A stretch of 64,000 nucleotides of DNA from JADGRA01 sp052143535. GTDB taxonomy: Bacteria; Myxococcota; Myxococcia; Myxococcales; Myxococcaceae. A program made the translations under genes and the position numbers. The notes under the pieces are model-generated. The model made no database searches and was not told where the DNA came from. It worked only from the letters and a program-made list of their open reading frames with translations. The DNA is taken from assembly GCA_052143535.1 (NCBI GenBank), contig JBKQSS010000053.1, positions 1-64,000 of the forward strand. The letters run 5' to 3'. The stretch's first letter is position 1; the number at the start of each line of letters is the position of its first letter. Below are positions 44,986-53,628 of the stretch, in pieces.

Positions 44986-45645
44986 TTAGAAGGCGTAGCG
45001 AATGTTGGGCGTCACCATGAAGCCCCACTCGCTGCTCTTCCCAAGGTAGGTGCCGTCGACTTCCAGGCCAATGGAGAAGTGGCGCAGGTGCGTGTAGTAC
45101 TGCACGCCCAAACCGGCGAAGGCGTACAGCGCGGAGTAGGCGCTGGTGGAGGGGGCCGGGGTGAAGAGCGCCGTCGGCTGGAAAAAGGCCCAGCCCACTC
45201 CCGCCTTGAGGTACAGCCAGGTGCGCTGGACGCCTTGCCCGTCGGCGAAGCCCAAAAAGTTGAAGCGGGCGTCAATGCCGGGAATGAGTTGGGTGAAGGC
45301 CCCCGAGGCGACGCCGTTGGAGTAGCCGGTGTAGTCCGAGCCGGCGCTGTAGGCGGTGAAGGCGCCGAAGAGGCTGAGGGTGACGTAGCGGCCAATGTCG
45401 TAGCCGGCCTCCAGCCGCAACACCAACCCCCAGGCCGACGGGGAGGGGCTACCGGCCGCTGCCGGCAAACCCCCGAGGAAAGCGAGGCCGACGTCGGCCC
45501 CCAAGTAGAAGCCGCGCTCCACCTCGTCGACCGGTGCTTCCTTCTCGATGAGGGGGGCCGCGCCAGGGGCCTGGCTCTGGGCCAGCGCCACCGCCGGCGC
45601 AATCGCTCCGAGCAGCGCCACACCGAGGAGCAGCGTTTGACGCAT
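44986..45645 (-). CDS. gltH: Outer-membrane beta-barrel GltH
   Basis: A 219-residue exported protein with a signal peptide (MRQTLLLGVALLGAIAPAVA). Alternating strands of outer-membrane type follow: GFYLGADVGLAFLGG, LVLRLEAGYDIGRY, TLSLFGAFTAYSAG, TWLYLKAGVGWAFF, FAGLGVQYYTHL and SIGLEVDGTYLG. It ends in a C-terminal Phe (NIRYAF) as needed for Bam insertion. In the gliding model GltH forms part of the outer-membrane complex with other barrels. The ATG at 45645 is used; the TTG at 45660 is unlikely. It starts 20 bp after gltG. Confidence 0.85.
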   Translation of the reverse strand: MRQTLLLGVALLGAIAPAVALAQSQAPGAAPLIEKEAPVDEVERGFYLGADVGLAFLGGLPAAAGSPSPSAWGLVLRLEAGYDIGRYVTLSLFGAFTAYSAGSDYTGYSNGVASGAFTQLIPGIDARFNFLGFADGQGVQRTWLYLKAGVGWAFFQPTALFTPAPSTSAYSALYAFAGLGVQYYTHLRHFSIGLEVDGTYLGKSSEWGFMVTPNIRYAF

Positions 45646-45664
45646 CCCACCCTCTCTCAAAGGT

Positions 45665-47578
45665 TCAGGCCCCGGGTTCCTTGAAAACGAACGGGTACGT
45701 CACCACCGCGACGCCCCCGCCTTTGGGCTTGGGGAAAACCCAAGTGAGGACACGGCCGGCGACGCAGGTGTCGAGCTCGTTGTTGCCGGTGGTGGTTTGG
45801 ATGACAACCGACGAGGACACCGTGCCCTGCTCCGTCACCACCCATTTCACCGCGACTTTCCCGGACAGCTTGGGGTTTTTGGTGAGCTGCACCTCGTAGC
45901 AATACCTCAGCTGGTCGAGGTGACTGCGCACCACGCGGCGGATGAGCTCGCGGTCGATGGAACCGGTAATTTCCGGCTCGCTGGCGGCGATGGCGATGTC
46001 GGCCGTCTTCTTGCCGCCCAGGCCGACGCCGGTGCCGTAGCTGCCCTGCCCGCCGGCCACGCCCTTGGTGCCGACCGAGCCAATGCCCAAGGTGTTGCCG
46101 GTGCCGCCCCCGCCGCCGCCCCCGCCCTTCAATCCCATCCCCAAGACGCCGCCCGCATCCCCGACGGTGGTGCCCTTAATTCCACCCAAGGCAGCCTGCA
46201 GCGCACCCCCCAGGCCATTGGTGCCGAAGAGGGTGGCCACCCCGTTGGGCCCCTTCCCGCCGAAAATTTTCTGAGCGATGAGGCGGGCCTGGTCCTTGCT
46301 GTTGGGGTCGATGGCCTTGGGGGCTGACTTGGTATTGCGCTCGGGCGCGTTGCGCTTGCCCGACTTGCCCTCATCGCCCTTGTAGGCAGCGGCCGCCTGG
46401 GCCCCCGCTTCCTTGGACTGGTTGAGCTGCTGGATGAAGGGGTTCTTTTGCATCTCCGGCGGCTTGATGAGCAGCTTGGTGAGGACGGCGTTGTTGGCCG
46501 AGAGCTCGTCGGCGTACTCATCCTCCTCCGCGGCGCGCGTCAGCGTCGCCACCAAGCCCACCGCGCCGAGGAAGAAGACGAGGAGAAAAATGTTGAGGGC
46601 CGTCCAGTCGACGCGCTGGGACCAGGGGACTGCCACCTTGTCCGGCACCGGCTGGAAGCACACGTCCAGCACCAGCCGGCCCACCTGCACCCGGGCCACG
46701 TCGGCCGCGTCCAGCGGGATGGCGTAGGCCTCGCCGTCGCGCTGCGCCACCCCCTGCTCCGGGGTGCGGGAGAGCGCGATGACCTGGCCCTTGCGCTCGA
46801 GCTCGCCGCCCATTTTTCCGCCGAAGCGGAGGATGAAATTCTGCCCGTCGCCCTTCACCACCTCGAAGGGGTCGACCGGCAGCGAGGCCTCGCCGACGTC
46901 GAAGGTGGCGGCAGGCGAGCTGCCGACGGTAATGGCGCCTTTGAAACCGGGGCGGAGGTACTTCTCGCCGAGAATCTGGTCCCCCCAGCGCAGCCGCAGC
47001 TCGAGGCCGACTGGGCCCGTCCCGGGACGGCGCGCTGGCCGAAGCCGGGCGTCGGCATGCACCGCCGGCTGGGCCCTGGGCGCAGCCGGGACTGGCTGGC
47101 GGGCGGCGGGTTTGCGCGCCTCCACCGGCTCCACCACCGGAGGCTGGACGTAGGACTGGGCCGGGACAGCGGCCGACTGGGCCAGGGTGGCCGCCGCGGT
47201 GGCCCGAGCCACGTCCGCGCTCGGCGCAGGGGCTAGGCGCTGGACACTCTGAGCGGCGGGTGCACTGGCCGCGGCGGGCCCCGGCGTCTCCACCCGAATG
47301 GTGGTGTTGCCGAGGCGAATCTCGTCGCCGAAGGCGATGACGCCCTTGTTGACGCGCTTGCCGTTGACGTACGTCCCCTCGACGCTGCCCATGTCGATGA
47401 TGGACAGCCGGCCGTCCGGCGCCACCTCGATGACCGAGTGGATGCGCGAGACTTTGTCGTCGTCGAGGCACAGGTGCGCCGAGGCCAGTCGACCAATCTT
47501 GATGATGTCGCGGTCATAGTCGCGCGAGGCGACCAAGGCGCCGCTCTTGAAGACCTTGAGGGTGAGAGGGACGGGCAC
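45665..47578 (-). CDS. gltG: Gliding motility protein GltG (PglI-like): FHA, membrane helix, TonB-like domain
   Basis: A 637-residue inner-membrane protein. Residues 7-98 form an FHA domain with the phosphothreonine-binding residues R30, S44, R45, H47 and N72 (in GRLASAH, VSRIHS and GTYVNG). Next come an Ala/Pro linker, a folded region (about 185-320), one membrane helix (326-347), a Gly-rich stretch of nine consecutive glycines, and the AgmX/PglI-type TonB-like domain with RYCYEVQLTKNPKLSGK. C560 and C605 are spaced 45 residues apart, as in GltJ. The intact FHA suggests control by a Ser/Thr kinase. It starts 14 bp before gltF's stop-distal end in the operon. Confidence 0.92.
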   Translation of the reverse strand: MPVPLTLKVFKSGALVASRDYDRDIIKIGRLASAHLCLDDDKVSRIHSVIEVAPDGRLSIIDMGSVEGTYVNGKRVNKGVIAFGDEIRLGNTTIRVETPGPAAASAPAAQSVQRLAPAPSADVARATAAATLAQSAAVPAQSYVQPPVVEPVEARKPAARQPVPAAPRAQPAVHADARLRPARRPGTGPVGLELRLRWGDQILGEKYLRPGFKGAITVGSSPAATFDVGEASLPVDPFEVVKGDGQNFILRFGGKMGGELERKGQVIALSRTPEQGVAQRDGEAYAIPLDAADVARVQVGRLVLDVCFQPVPDKVAVPWSQRVDWTALNIFLLVFFLGAVGLVATLTRAAEEDEYADELSANNAVLTKLLIKPPEMQKNPFIQQLNQSKEAGAQAAAAYKGDEGKSGKRNAPERNTKSAPKAIDPNSKDQARLIAQKIFGGKGPNGVATLFGTNGLGGALQAALGGIKGTTVGDAGGVLGMGLKGGGGGGGGTGNTLGIGSVGTKGVAGGQGSYGTGVGLGGKKTADIAIAASEPEITGSIDRELIRRVVRSHLDQLRYCYEVQLTKNPKLSGKVAVKWVVTEQGTVSSSVVIQTTTGNNELDTCVAGRVLTWVFPKPKGGGVAVVTYPFVFKEPGA

Positions 47579-47591
47579 GGCGCGGGCCTCT

Positions 47592-47855
47592 CTAGAGCTC
47601 GTCCACCGACTGCATCACCTTCTCGTGAAACTCTTCGCGGATTTTTATCAAGTTCGAGTGCTTCACCTTGGCCGCGGTGTCGATGTACTCGCCGTCGGGA
47701 CGCGTCAAGTCACCCTGGATGGTTTCATCCTCGAAGTTGATGACCGTCTGCTTGGACGCCCCCGAGCCGGTCGAGGCCGGTTCAGCCGTCTTCGACTCTT
47801 GCGCTGCGGCGGTCCCGCCGACGCCAAGCGCTAGGACCAGGAGCCAGTGCCTCAT
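47592..47855 (-). CDS. gltF: Small exported gliding protein GltF
   Basis: An 87-residue protein beginning with a signal peptide (MRHWLLVLALGVGGTAAA|QE). The mature protein of about 67 residues is acidic and ends with helical HSNLIKIREEFHEKVMQSVDEL. No lipobox Cys, so it should be soluble or peripheral in the periplasm. Identification rests mainly on position between gltE and gltG, matching the M. xanthus order, plus its size and export signal. The ATG at 47855 follows GGAGGG; an ATG 12 bp earlier would overlap that ribosome-binding site. Confidence 0.75.
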   Translation of the reverse strand: MRHWLLVLALGVGGTAAAQESKTAEPASTGSGASKQTVINFEDETIQGDLTRPDGEYIDTAAKVKHSNLIKIREEFHEKVMQSVDEL

Positions 47856-47967
47856 GCAGCCCTCCATGCTACCCCAAGCGGTACGAGCCTGCCCAAAGCC
47901 GTCTCTCCCTGTCCGCCTCCCCGGGCCACATGAGCCTACACAGGCGACGCCTCGGGTGGGAGTCGCC

Positions 47968-49245
47968 CTAGGGGTGGGTCGGGACGGAGGGCGCAGGCTT
48001 CGGGGCAGCGGCCGGCGCCGCCGGCGCCGGCATGCGGGCCTGCTCCTCCACGCGCCGGGCCTCGGCCTTGGCCCGCACCATTTGCTCGGCCTCCCGCCGC
48101 AGCGCAGGGACGGGGCTTGAGTCCGGGAGGGCCTGCTCCCCGCCCAAAAGCACCACGTAGCGCTTGTACTGCTCGAGCGCCTTGTCCGGGGCTCCCTTCA
48201 TCCGCTGAAAAAGAATGCCCCTGTCCAGGTACACCGCGGCCAGCCGGCCGTTGAGGCGCTCTGCAGCGTCGTAGGCGCTGAGTGCCTTGTCGGCTTGTCC
48301 CAGCCCCTTGTAGGACACCCCCAGGGCCAGCTGGACTTCCGCCGTCCCTCCGCCTGCCTGCACCAGCCGGCGCAGCGCATTCTCGGCGGCGGCATAGTCC
48401 TGGTCGGCCAGTGCCAGGCGGGCCAGCTCGGTGAGCGCCCCGCGGTCGTCCGGCTTGACGTCGAGCGCCTTCTTGAATTGCACCGTCGCCTGTTCCGGCT
48501 GGCCCTCGGCCAGCTGCACCTGTCCCAACAACACGTAGAGGCCGGCATTCTTGTCGTCGATTTTGAGCGCCCGGAGCCCCACCAGCTTGGCCAGCGAGTA
48601 CTGCTTTCGGTCGCGGTCACTCTGAAGCATGACTTTGTAGGCGGCGATGCTCTTCGGGTCCCGAATGAGGGCCTGCCGCGCGTACTCCAGGCACCGCTCA
48701 TGGTCCCCGCTCTGCCGGTACAGCTCGGCCAGGGCGACGCGGGAGGGCGCGTCGTCGGGAAATTTATTGGCAATGTCCGTCCACTGGGCGATGGCGGAGG
48801 CAACGTCGCCCTGCTCCGCCGTCAGTCGGGCCAGGGCCTCGGCGGCCATCTTCAAGGAGGGCTTCTTGTCGAGGGCCGCGCGGTAGAGGAGGAAGGCCTG
48901 CTCGCGCTTCCCCTGCCGCTCGGCCAGCACGCCCAGGTTGAAGTCGGCCTCGGCCAGCCGCGGGTCCGCCACCCGGGCGGCGTCATACTTGCGTTCCAGC
49001 GCCGCGTCGTCCGGGGTGGGGGCCTTGGCCGCGGCCAAAGCGCTTTGGTTGGCGTCGTCGAAGAGCGCCAGTGCCCGGCCGCTCAGCCCGCCGTCAGGCG
49101 CTTGGGCTGGGCCGCTGGCCAAAGCAGGGGGCGCCTTCTCAGGCGTTGTCGCCTCGGGGGCGGGGGGCCCTTGCGTGGCGCAGCCCCAAAGGCCGAGCAG
49201 CGGAAGCCCAACGAGGAGAAAGGGTAACTGGGGGAGCCCTCTCAT
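47968..49245 (-). CDS. gltE: TPR lipoprotein GltE (AglT-like)
   Basis: A 425-residue protein with a lipoprotein signal (LVGLPLLGLWGC, Cys near residue 22), a Pro/Ala linker, then TPR units through most of its length, e.g. DFNLGVLAERQGKREQAFLL and ALGVSYKGLGQADKALSAYD. The C-terminal 45 residues are charged and Ala/Pro-rich. It would sit on the periplasmic side of a membrane. The start overlaps the gltD stop as ATGA. Matches AglT/GltE by order and architecture. Confidence 0.85.
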   Translation of the reverse strand: MRGLPQLPFLLVGLPLLGLWGCATQGPPAPEATTPEKAPPALASGPAQAPDGGLSGRALALFDDANQSALAAAKAPTPDDAALERKYDAARVADPRLAEADFNLGVLAERQGKREQAFLLYRAALDKKPSLKMAAEALARLTAEQGDVASAIAQWTDIANKFPDDAPSRVALAELYRQSGDHERCLEYARQALIRDPKSIAAYKVMLQSDRDRKQYSLAKLVGLRALKIDDKNAGLYVLLGQVQLAEGQPEQATVQFKKALDVKPDDRGALTELARLALADQDYAAAENALRRLVQAGGGTAEVQLALGVSYKGLGQADKALSAYDAAERLNGRLAAVYLDRGILFQRMKGAPDKALEQYKRYVVLLGGEQALPDSSPVPALRREAEQMVRAKAEARRVEEQARMPAPAAPAAAPKPAPSVPTHP

Positions 49246-52200
49246 GGGGGCGGCTCCTCGGGCTCATGGTCCGCGGGTGCACCGGTGGGGGTGGCCACCG
49301 GCCCGGTGGCGGGCGGCGGCGTGTCGCGGGGCCGTTGGCCCGGCTTGAGGTCCGTGGCGTCGTCCTGGCGCACGGCGCCGGCGGGCAAGGAAGCCGTCTT
49401 CTGCGAGCCCACCGGACGGGCGACGGGGAAACCAGCGTGCGGGCCGGTGAGGACGACGTTGGGCAAAACCGGCTGCACCTGGACGAGGAGCGCCGGCGGG
49501 TGGGGGGCGGTCCGGGGCAAGCTGAGCGCGGCCAGCTCCTCCGGCATGGGAGGAAATTCGTCCGGCCGGTAGGTGGCGCGCAGCAGTTTCAGGCTGCGCA
49601 CCGAGCAGGCGTTGCTGATGGACAGCTCGCGGCTCTTGGCCACCGCCGCGGCGAAGGCCACCCCGGCCTTCTCTTTGACCGGGTCAGCCTGCTGGGCGAG
49701 CTGGTCCTTGAGGGCCTCTTGCGCCTCGGGAGGGAGGAATTTGGGCGCCGGCGCGTTGGAGATGCTGGCGGCCATATTCTCATAGGCCAAGCCGATTTTT
49801 TCCAAGGCGCAGATGGCTGGGCCGCCCGCCTTGAAGGCGACGGTGGCCGTGTACAGCCGGTTTATCTCCTCGAGCGCGCGCGTCTTCACCGACAGACTCT
49901 CCTTGAATTCGCGCGTCGGGTCCGGGGCGCGGCCCCAGTGAAGCTTCAGGCGGGTGAAGTACTCGAATTGCTCCTCGTTCTTCTGCAGCGAGGCCCGGGC
50001 CACCGCTTCCAGGGCCGGCGGCTCGAGCGTGCTCTTCAGCCGGCCGGGAAGCTTGTCGTAGTAGTCGAGCACCGCCTTGTTGGTGCGGGCCAGGGCCCGC
50101 CCGTCCTTCAGCTTCGACTCATCGACCACCTGGATGCGGGCGTAGGTGGCCAGCACCTTGTTCGGGTCACGCTGGTTGTCGCGGATGCGCTGCTCGAGGA
50201 AGGCCACCGCCTTGGCGTACTGCCCGGTGCGCTCATAGAGGTCGGCGATGGAGAGGCTCACCGCGTCGGCGTCCTTGGCGTTGGGAAAGAGCTCCAGGTA
50301 CAGCTCGCGGTCTCTGAGGCTGGCTTTCAGCTGGGCCAGCCCTTCCCGGTAGACGGCCGCGTTGTAGAGCGCAATCTGCGCTTTTCCCTCCTCCCATACC
50401 GGTCCGCTCTTGGGAGCCGGCTCGGGCGCAGCCTGCTTGGCCTTCTTCGACTTCTTGGCGTGGGCCGTCTTCTTCGACGCCGCGGCCGGGGTGCGGCTCT
50501 GCTGGTAGCCCTGGACGTAAGCCTCGTAGGCGTCGGCCGCCCGCTCGAAGTCGCCGATGGACTCGTACCCCTCGGCGTTGGCCCAGATGCACAAGGGAAC
50601 CAACGGACTCTTGGGGTAATTCTTGAAGAGGCGCTCGCGCGTCTCGAGCGCTTTCTCGAAGAGGTGCGCTTTGAAGAAGTCGACCGAGGCGTTGTAGAGC
50701 GCCTTGTCGGCAATCTCGGTGCGGGGGAAGTCCTTGACGAAGGACAGGTAGGCCTCCGCGGCTTGGGCGTACTCGCCCTTCTGCTCGAGTTGGGCCACCA
50801 GCTTGAAGGACGACTGCTCGATAATTTTCGAGAGGTCCTCGCGAAACTTCCCGGTGGCCAGCTTGTCATTGGCGTAGAAGCGCCGCGCCCACTCGTTCAC
50901 CTTCTGGTAATTGCCGAGCCCGTTGTAGGAGTCCAGGACGAGGTTGGCGGCGATTTCCCCGGCCCGGTCCCCGTTGTCGAACTTGTAGTCCGGGTAGTTG
51001 AGGGCAATCTCGCTGAAGCGGGCCACCGCCTCCTCGTAGCGGTGGTACTCGTAATAAATGCGGGCCGCCTTGTAGGCCACCTCCACCCGCTTCTCGCCGT
51101 TGGGGAGGTACTTGAGGTAGCGCTCGGCAGCGTCGAGCAGCTGCTGCTTCACCGGAGGAATGGCCAGCCGTTTGGTGAGGTCCGTGCTGGACTCGCCCTT
51201 CAGCTCGCCGTGCTCCTCGGCCCGTTTCACCACCTCGTCCCAGGCGTAAACCGAGTCGTAGGCGGCCAGCGGCAGCCACTTCCCGGGCTTCCCCGGCTTC
51301 ACCACCCACGCCCCGGCGGCGTTTTTTTGTCCGTCGATGCGGCGGCCATCCTCCTTCACCACTTCGGTGTACTGGACCGCGGCCTTGTCGTAGCGGTGGA
51401 GGTTGTCGTGCAACAGCTCGGCCCAGAAAAACCGCATGGTGTAGGCCTTGGGGTTGTCCGGGAAGAGCGCCAGGTAGTCGCCGTACACCTCGTCGGTGGC
51501 GGCGAAGGTGTCGTCGTCGCGCGTCTTCTTCCCCTCGTTGTGCCAGTTGATGGCCAGCGCGGAAAGGATGGCCTCGGAGCGCTTCTTCGCGTCGGCCAGC
51601 GCCTTCTTGTCGGCGTCGCTCTTGACGTTTCCGCTCTTCTCGACGTCCCCAATGATTTTTACCAGCCGGCGGACCTGGGCCACGGTGGCCTTCTTGTTTC
51701 CCTCTCGCAGGACGCAGTCGACGATGAGGGCCTGGAAGCCGGGGGCCTCGGGGCTGAGCGGGCGCTCCTTGATGAGCAGGTAGTAGGCCACCGCCGCAAA
51801 CTTGTCGTTGCCGTTGTCGTAGTAGAGGTTGGCCAGCGTCTTGTACATCTCCCACAAGTCATCTGGGTTGTGCGCCACCTCGGGGAAGACGCTGCGCGAC
51901 TGGTCCGGCGTTCCGCCGGAGCGCTCGTAGGCGCGGACGAAGTCCCGACGTGCCTCGCGGATGAGGGCCGACTTGCCCTTGGCGCCGCCCACCTTCTCCA
52001 GCGCGCTCGCACCGGAAAACTCTCCGTACAGGACGACCGCCTTCCACAAGTCCATCGCCTTGGCGTAGGCGGCCAGGTTGAAATAGCACCAGCCCTCCTT
52101 GTAGAGGGCGAAGGCGTAGACGTTGCTGTCGACGTAGCTGGCAGCCTTCTTGTAGTTGTCCAGCGCCTTGGTGAGGAAGTCGCGCTTGGCCCGGCTGTTG

Positions 52201-52859
52201 TTGAAGTAGTACTCGCCGAAGGCCAGGTAGGCGTCGGGCAGGTACTTGGACTTCGGGTACTTCTCGACCAGGCGGTTGTAGGCCACCAGCGCCTTGCGCT
52301 CCTCGCCCATCTCCATCAGGTTGTAGCCGAGGAAGTAGAGCACCTCGTCGGTGCGCTCGAAGTCCTTGTAGCGCTGGACAATCTCCGTGTAGGTGTCGAT
52401 GGCCTTCTTGGCGTAGACGTCGCGCTGGGCGCTGAGCTGCTCCTTCTGGGCCCGGGCCGCCGCCTCGGCCGCTTTGTCCTTGGCCTGCAGCGCGCGAATC
52501 AAGTCGTCATCCTTGCGGCTGGCCTCGAAGAAGTAGTAGCGGGACTCCTCCCAGTAGAGGTCGGCCAGACGGAAGAGAAGGCTCGGCTGCTCCTTTTGGT
52601 CAGGGGAGAGCTCGATAATCCGCTGCAGTGACGCAATTTGCTCGCGCCGCTTGTCGGCCACCTGGAGCTCGATGCCCAGCCGGAACTCGTCGTACTGCAT
52701 GGGTGCACCCGCCGTCTCCTGCTTCTGGCGGGTGATGTCGCCGGCCAGCGAGCTGTCGACGTCGGTGGTGGCCTTCTTGCTCAAGGTGGGCGCCTCTTTG
52801 GACTGCGCCAAACCTGAGCTGGAGAGGAGAAGCAGGAAGAGAGCGAGCGGACGGCGCAT
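49242..52859 (-). CDS. gltD: Exported TPR protein GltD (AgmU-like)
   Basis: A 1205-residue protein with a signal peptide (MRRPLALFLLLLSSSGLAQS). It is followed by helical TPR-like repeats, among them RLADLYWEESRYYFFEAS, EKYPKSKYLPDAYLAFGEYY and ALNYPDYKFDNGDRAGEIA. A Lys/Ala-rich linker (KKTAHAKKSKKAKQAA) lies near residue 800. Length and layout fit AgmU/GltD, the periplasmic helical-track protein. It is the first gene of the glt operon; its promoter should lie in the 150-bp divergent spacer with the helicase-loader pair (52860-53009), where I see no strong sigma-70 match. The ATG at 52859 was chosen for the signal peptide. Confidence 0.9.
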   Translation of the reverse strand: MRRPLALFLLLLSSSGLAQSKEAPTLSKKATTDVDSSLAGDITRQKQETAGAPMQYDEFRLGIELQVADKRREQIASLQRIIELSPDQKEQPSLLFRLADLYWEESRYYFFEASRKDDDLIRALQAKDKAAEAAARAQKEQLSAQRDVYAKKAIDTYTEIVQRYKDFERTDEVLYFLGYNLMEMGEERKALVAYNRLVEKYPKSKYLPDAYLAFGEYYFNNSRAKRDFLTKALDNYKKAASYVDSNVYAFALYKEGWCYFNLAAYAKAMDLWKAVVLYGEFSGASALEKVGGAKGKSALIREARRDFVRAYERSGGTPDQSRSVFPEVAHNPDDLWEMYKTLANLYYDNGNDKFAAVAYYLLIKERPLSPEAPGFQALIVDCVLREGNKKATVAQVRRLVKIIGDVEKSGNVKSDADKKALADAKKRSEAILSALAINWHNEGKKTRDDDTFAATDEVYGDYLALFPDNPKAYTMRFFWAELLHDNLHRYDKAAVQYTEVVKEDGRRIDGQKNAAGAWVVKPGKPGKWLPLAAYDSVYAWDEVVKRAEEHGELKGESSTDLTKRLAIPPVKQQLLDAAERYLKYLPNGEKRVEVAYKAARIYYEYHRYEEAVARFSEIALNYPDYKFDNGDRAGEIAANLVLDSYNGLGNYQKVNEWARRFYANDKLATGKFREDLSKIIEQSSFKLVAQLEQKGEYAQAAEAYLSFVKDFPRTEIADKALYNASVDFFKAHLFEKALETRERLFKNYPKSPLVPLCIWANAEGYESIGDFERAADAYEAYVQGYQQSRTPAAASKKTAHAKKSKKAKQAAPEPAPKSGPVWEEGKAQIALYNAAVYREGLAQLKASLRDRELYLELFPNAKDADAVSLSIADLYERTGQYAKAVAFLEQRIRDNQRDPNKVLATYARIQVVDESKLKDGRALARTNKAVLDYYDKLPGRLKSTLEPPALEAVARASLQKNEEQFEYFTRLKLHWGRAPDPTREFKESLSVKTRALEEINRLYTATVAFKAGGPAICALEKIGLAYENMAASISNAPAPKFLPPEAQEALKDQLAQQADPVKEKAGVAFAAAVAKSRELSISNACSVRSLKLLRATYRPDEFPPMPEELAALSLPRTAPHPPALLVQVQPVLPNVVLTGPHAGFPVARPVGSQKTASLPAGAVRQDDATDLKPGQRPRDTPPPATGPVATPTGAPADHEPEEPPP

Positions 52860-53009
52860 GCGGACCTTGAGCGCAAGGCGGCCCGCTGTCGGGCGGCCGG
52901 GCAAACCGTTGACTGCCCTGGAGAATTTTCCGAGACGGACGGTGAAACATCATCCCCACAAGGGCATGGGCCCGTCAACGTTTCAAAGGGTAGGAGTGCC
53001 GCGCCGAGC

Positions 53010-53600
53010 ATGAGTTTATTGCCGCCAGAGGCGACGTTTGCAGAGGTGGTGCAGGAAGCCTTCCTCAGCCTGCACGGCAAGGGGCTGATGCTGGGGGCCC
53101 TCGACACCGAGCTGCTTCGGGCCTGGTCCGAGACGGGCGTCCCGGCCGAGTGGGTGGTGCGAGGGCTGAAGGCGGCCGCCCTGCGCTGCGCCTGGGACGC
53201 GCGGCAAGGCGAGGCGGCCCCGAGGAGCCTGCGCGCTTGTCGTCCGGAGGTGGAAGCAGAAATTTCTGGCTACCAGGCGCGCATCCTCGGCGCCGGTGCA
53301 CCGGCGCGCGAAGGTGCTGGACAACTGGCGGAAGAGCTGCGTGCGCTGGCTTTGGCTCGGCCTCGCTTCGCGAAAGTTGTGGAACAGCTGTGGGCGGCCG
53401 GCGTGCTGGCGCGGCCAAACCCGCGAGATGCGGTCGTCGCTGCGCTGGTTCGCGAAATGCCGTTTTTGGAGCGACTTACGCTATTGCGCGTGGAGCGCCG
53501 TCAAATGGTAGAGGAGGCGTCACCCCGCGCTCGTAGCATGCTGCGCCGGCGCGTCCGCGCCGCCTTTGCAGCAAGCGAGTTCGGACTGAAGGCGCTGTAA
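53010..53600 (+). CDS. Putative helicase-loader partner (helical), 196 aa
   Basis: A cytoplasmic, mainly helical protein. The N-terminal half contains DTELLRAWSETGVPAEWVVR and a following GLKAA helix. This resembles small helical domains found beside DnaC/DnaI-like ATPases, loosely like DnaD-type proteins. The C-terminal half is Arg-rich (SMLRRRVRAAF). It lies 28 bp before the ATPase gene and is probably cotranscribed. The pairing, not a sequence motif, is the reason for the call; function is uncertain. Confidence 0.5.
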   Translation: MSLLPPEATFAEVVQEAFLSLHGKGLMLGALDTELLRAWSETGVPAEWVVRGLKAAALRCAWDARQGEAAPRSLRACRPEVEAEISGYQARILGAGAPAREGAGQLAEELRALALARPRFAKVVEQLWAAGVLARPNPRDAVVAALVREMPFLERLTLLRVERRQMVEEASPRARSMLRRRVRAAFAASEFGLKAL

Positions 53601-53628
53601 CGCGAGGAGGGGAGTCCCAAACCAGCCG

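Noticed and set aside
49071..52631. A very long plus-strand open frame opposite gltD
   Set aside because: It is antisense to gltD; high GC at third positions keeps stops rare on the opposite strand. The protein is low in recognisable motifs, and gltD has clear signal peptide and TPR content.
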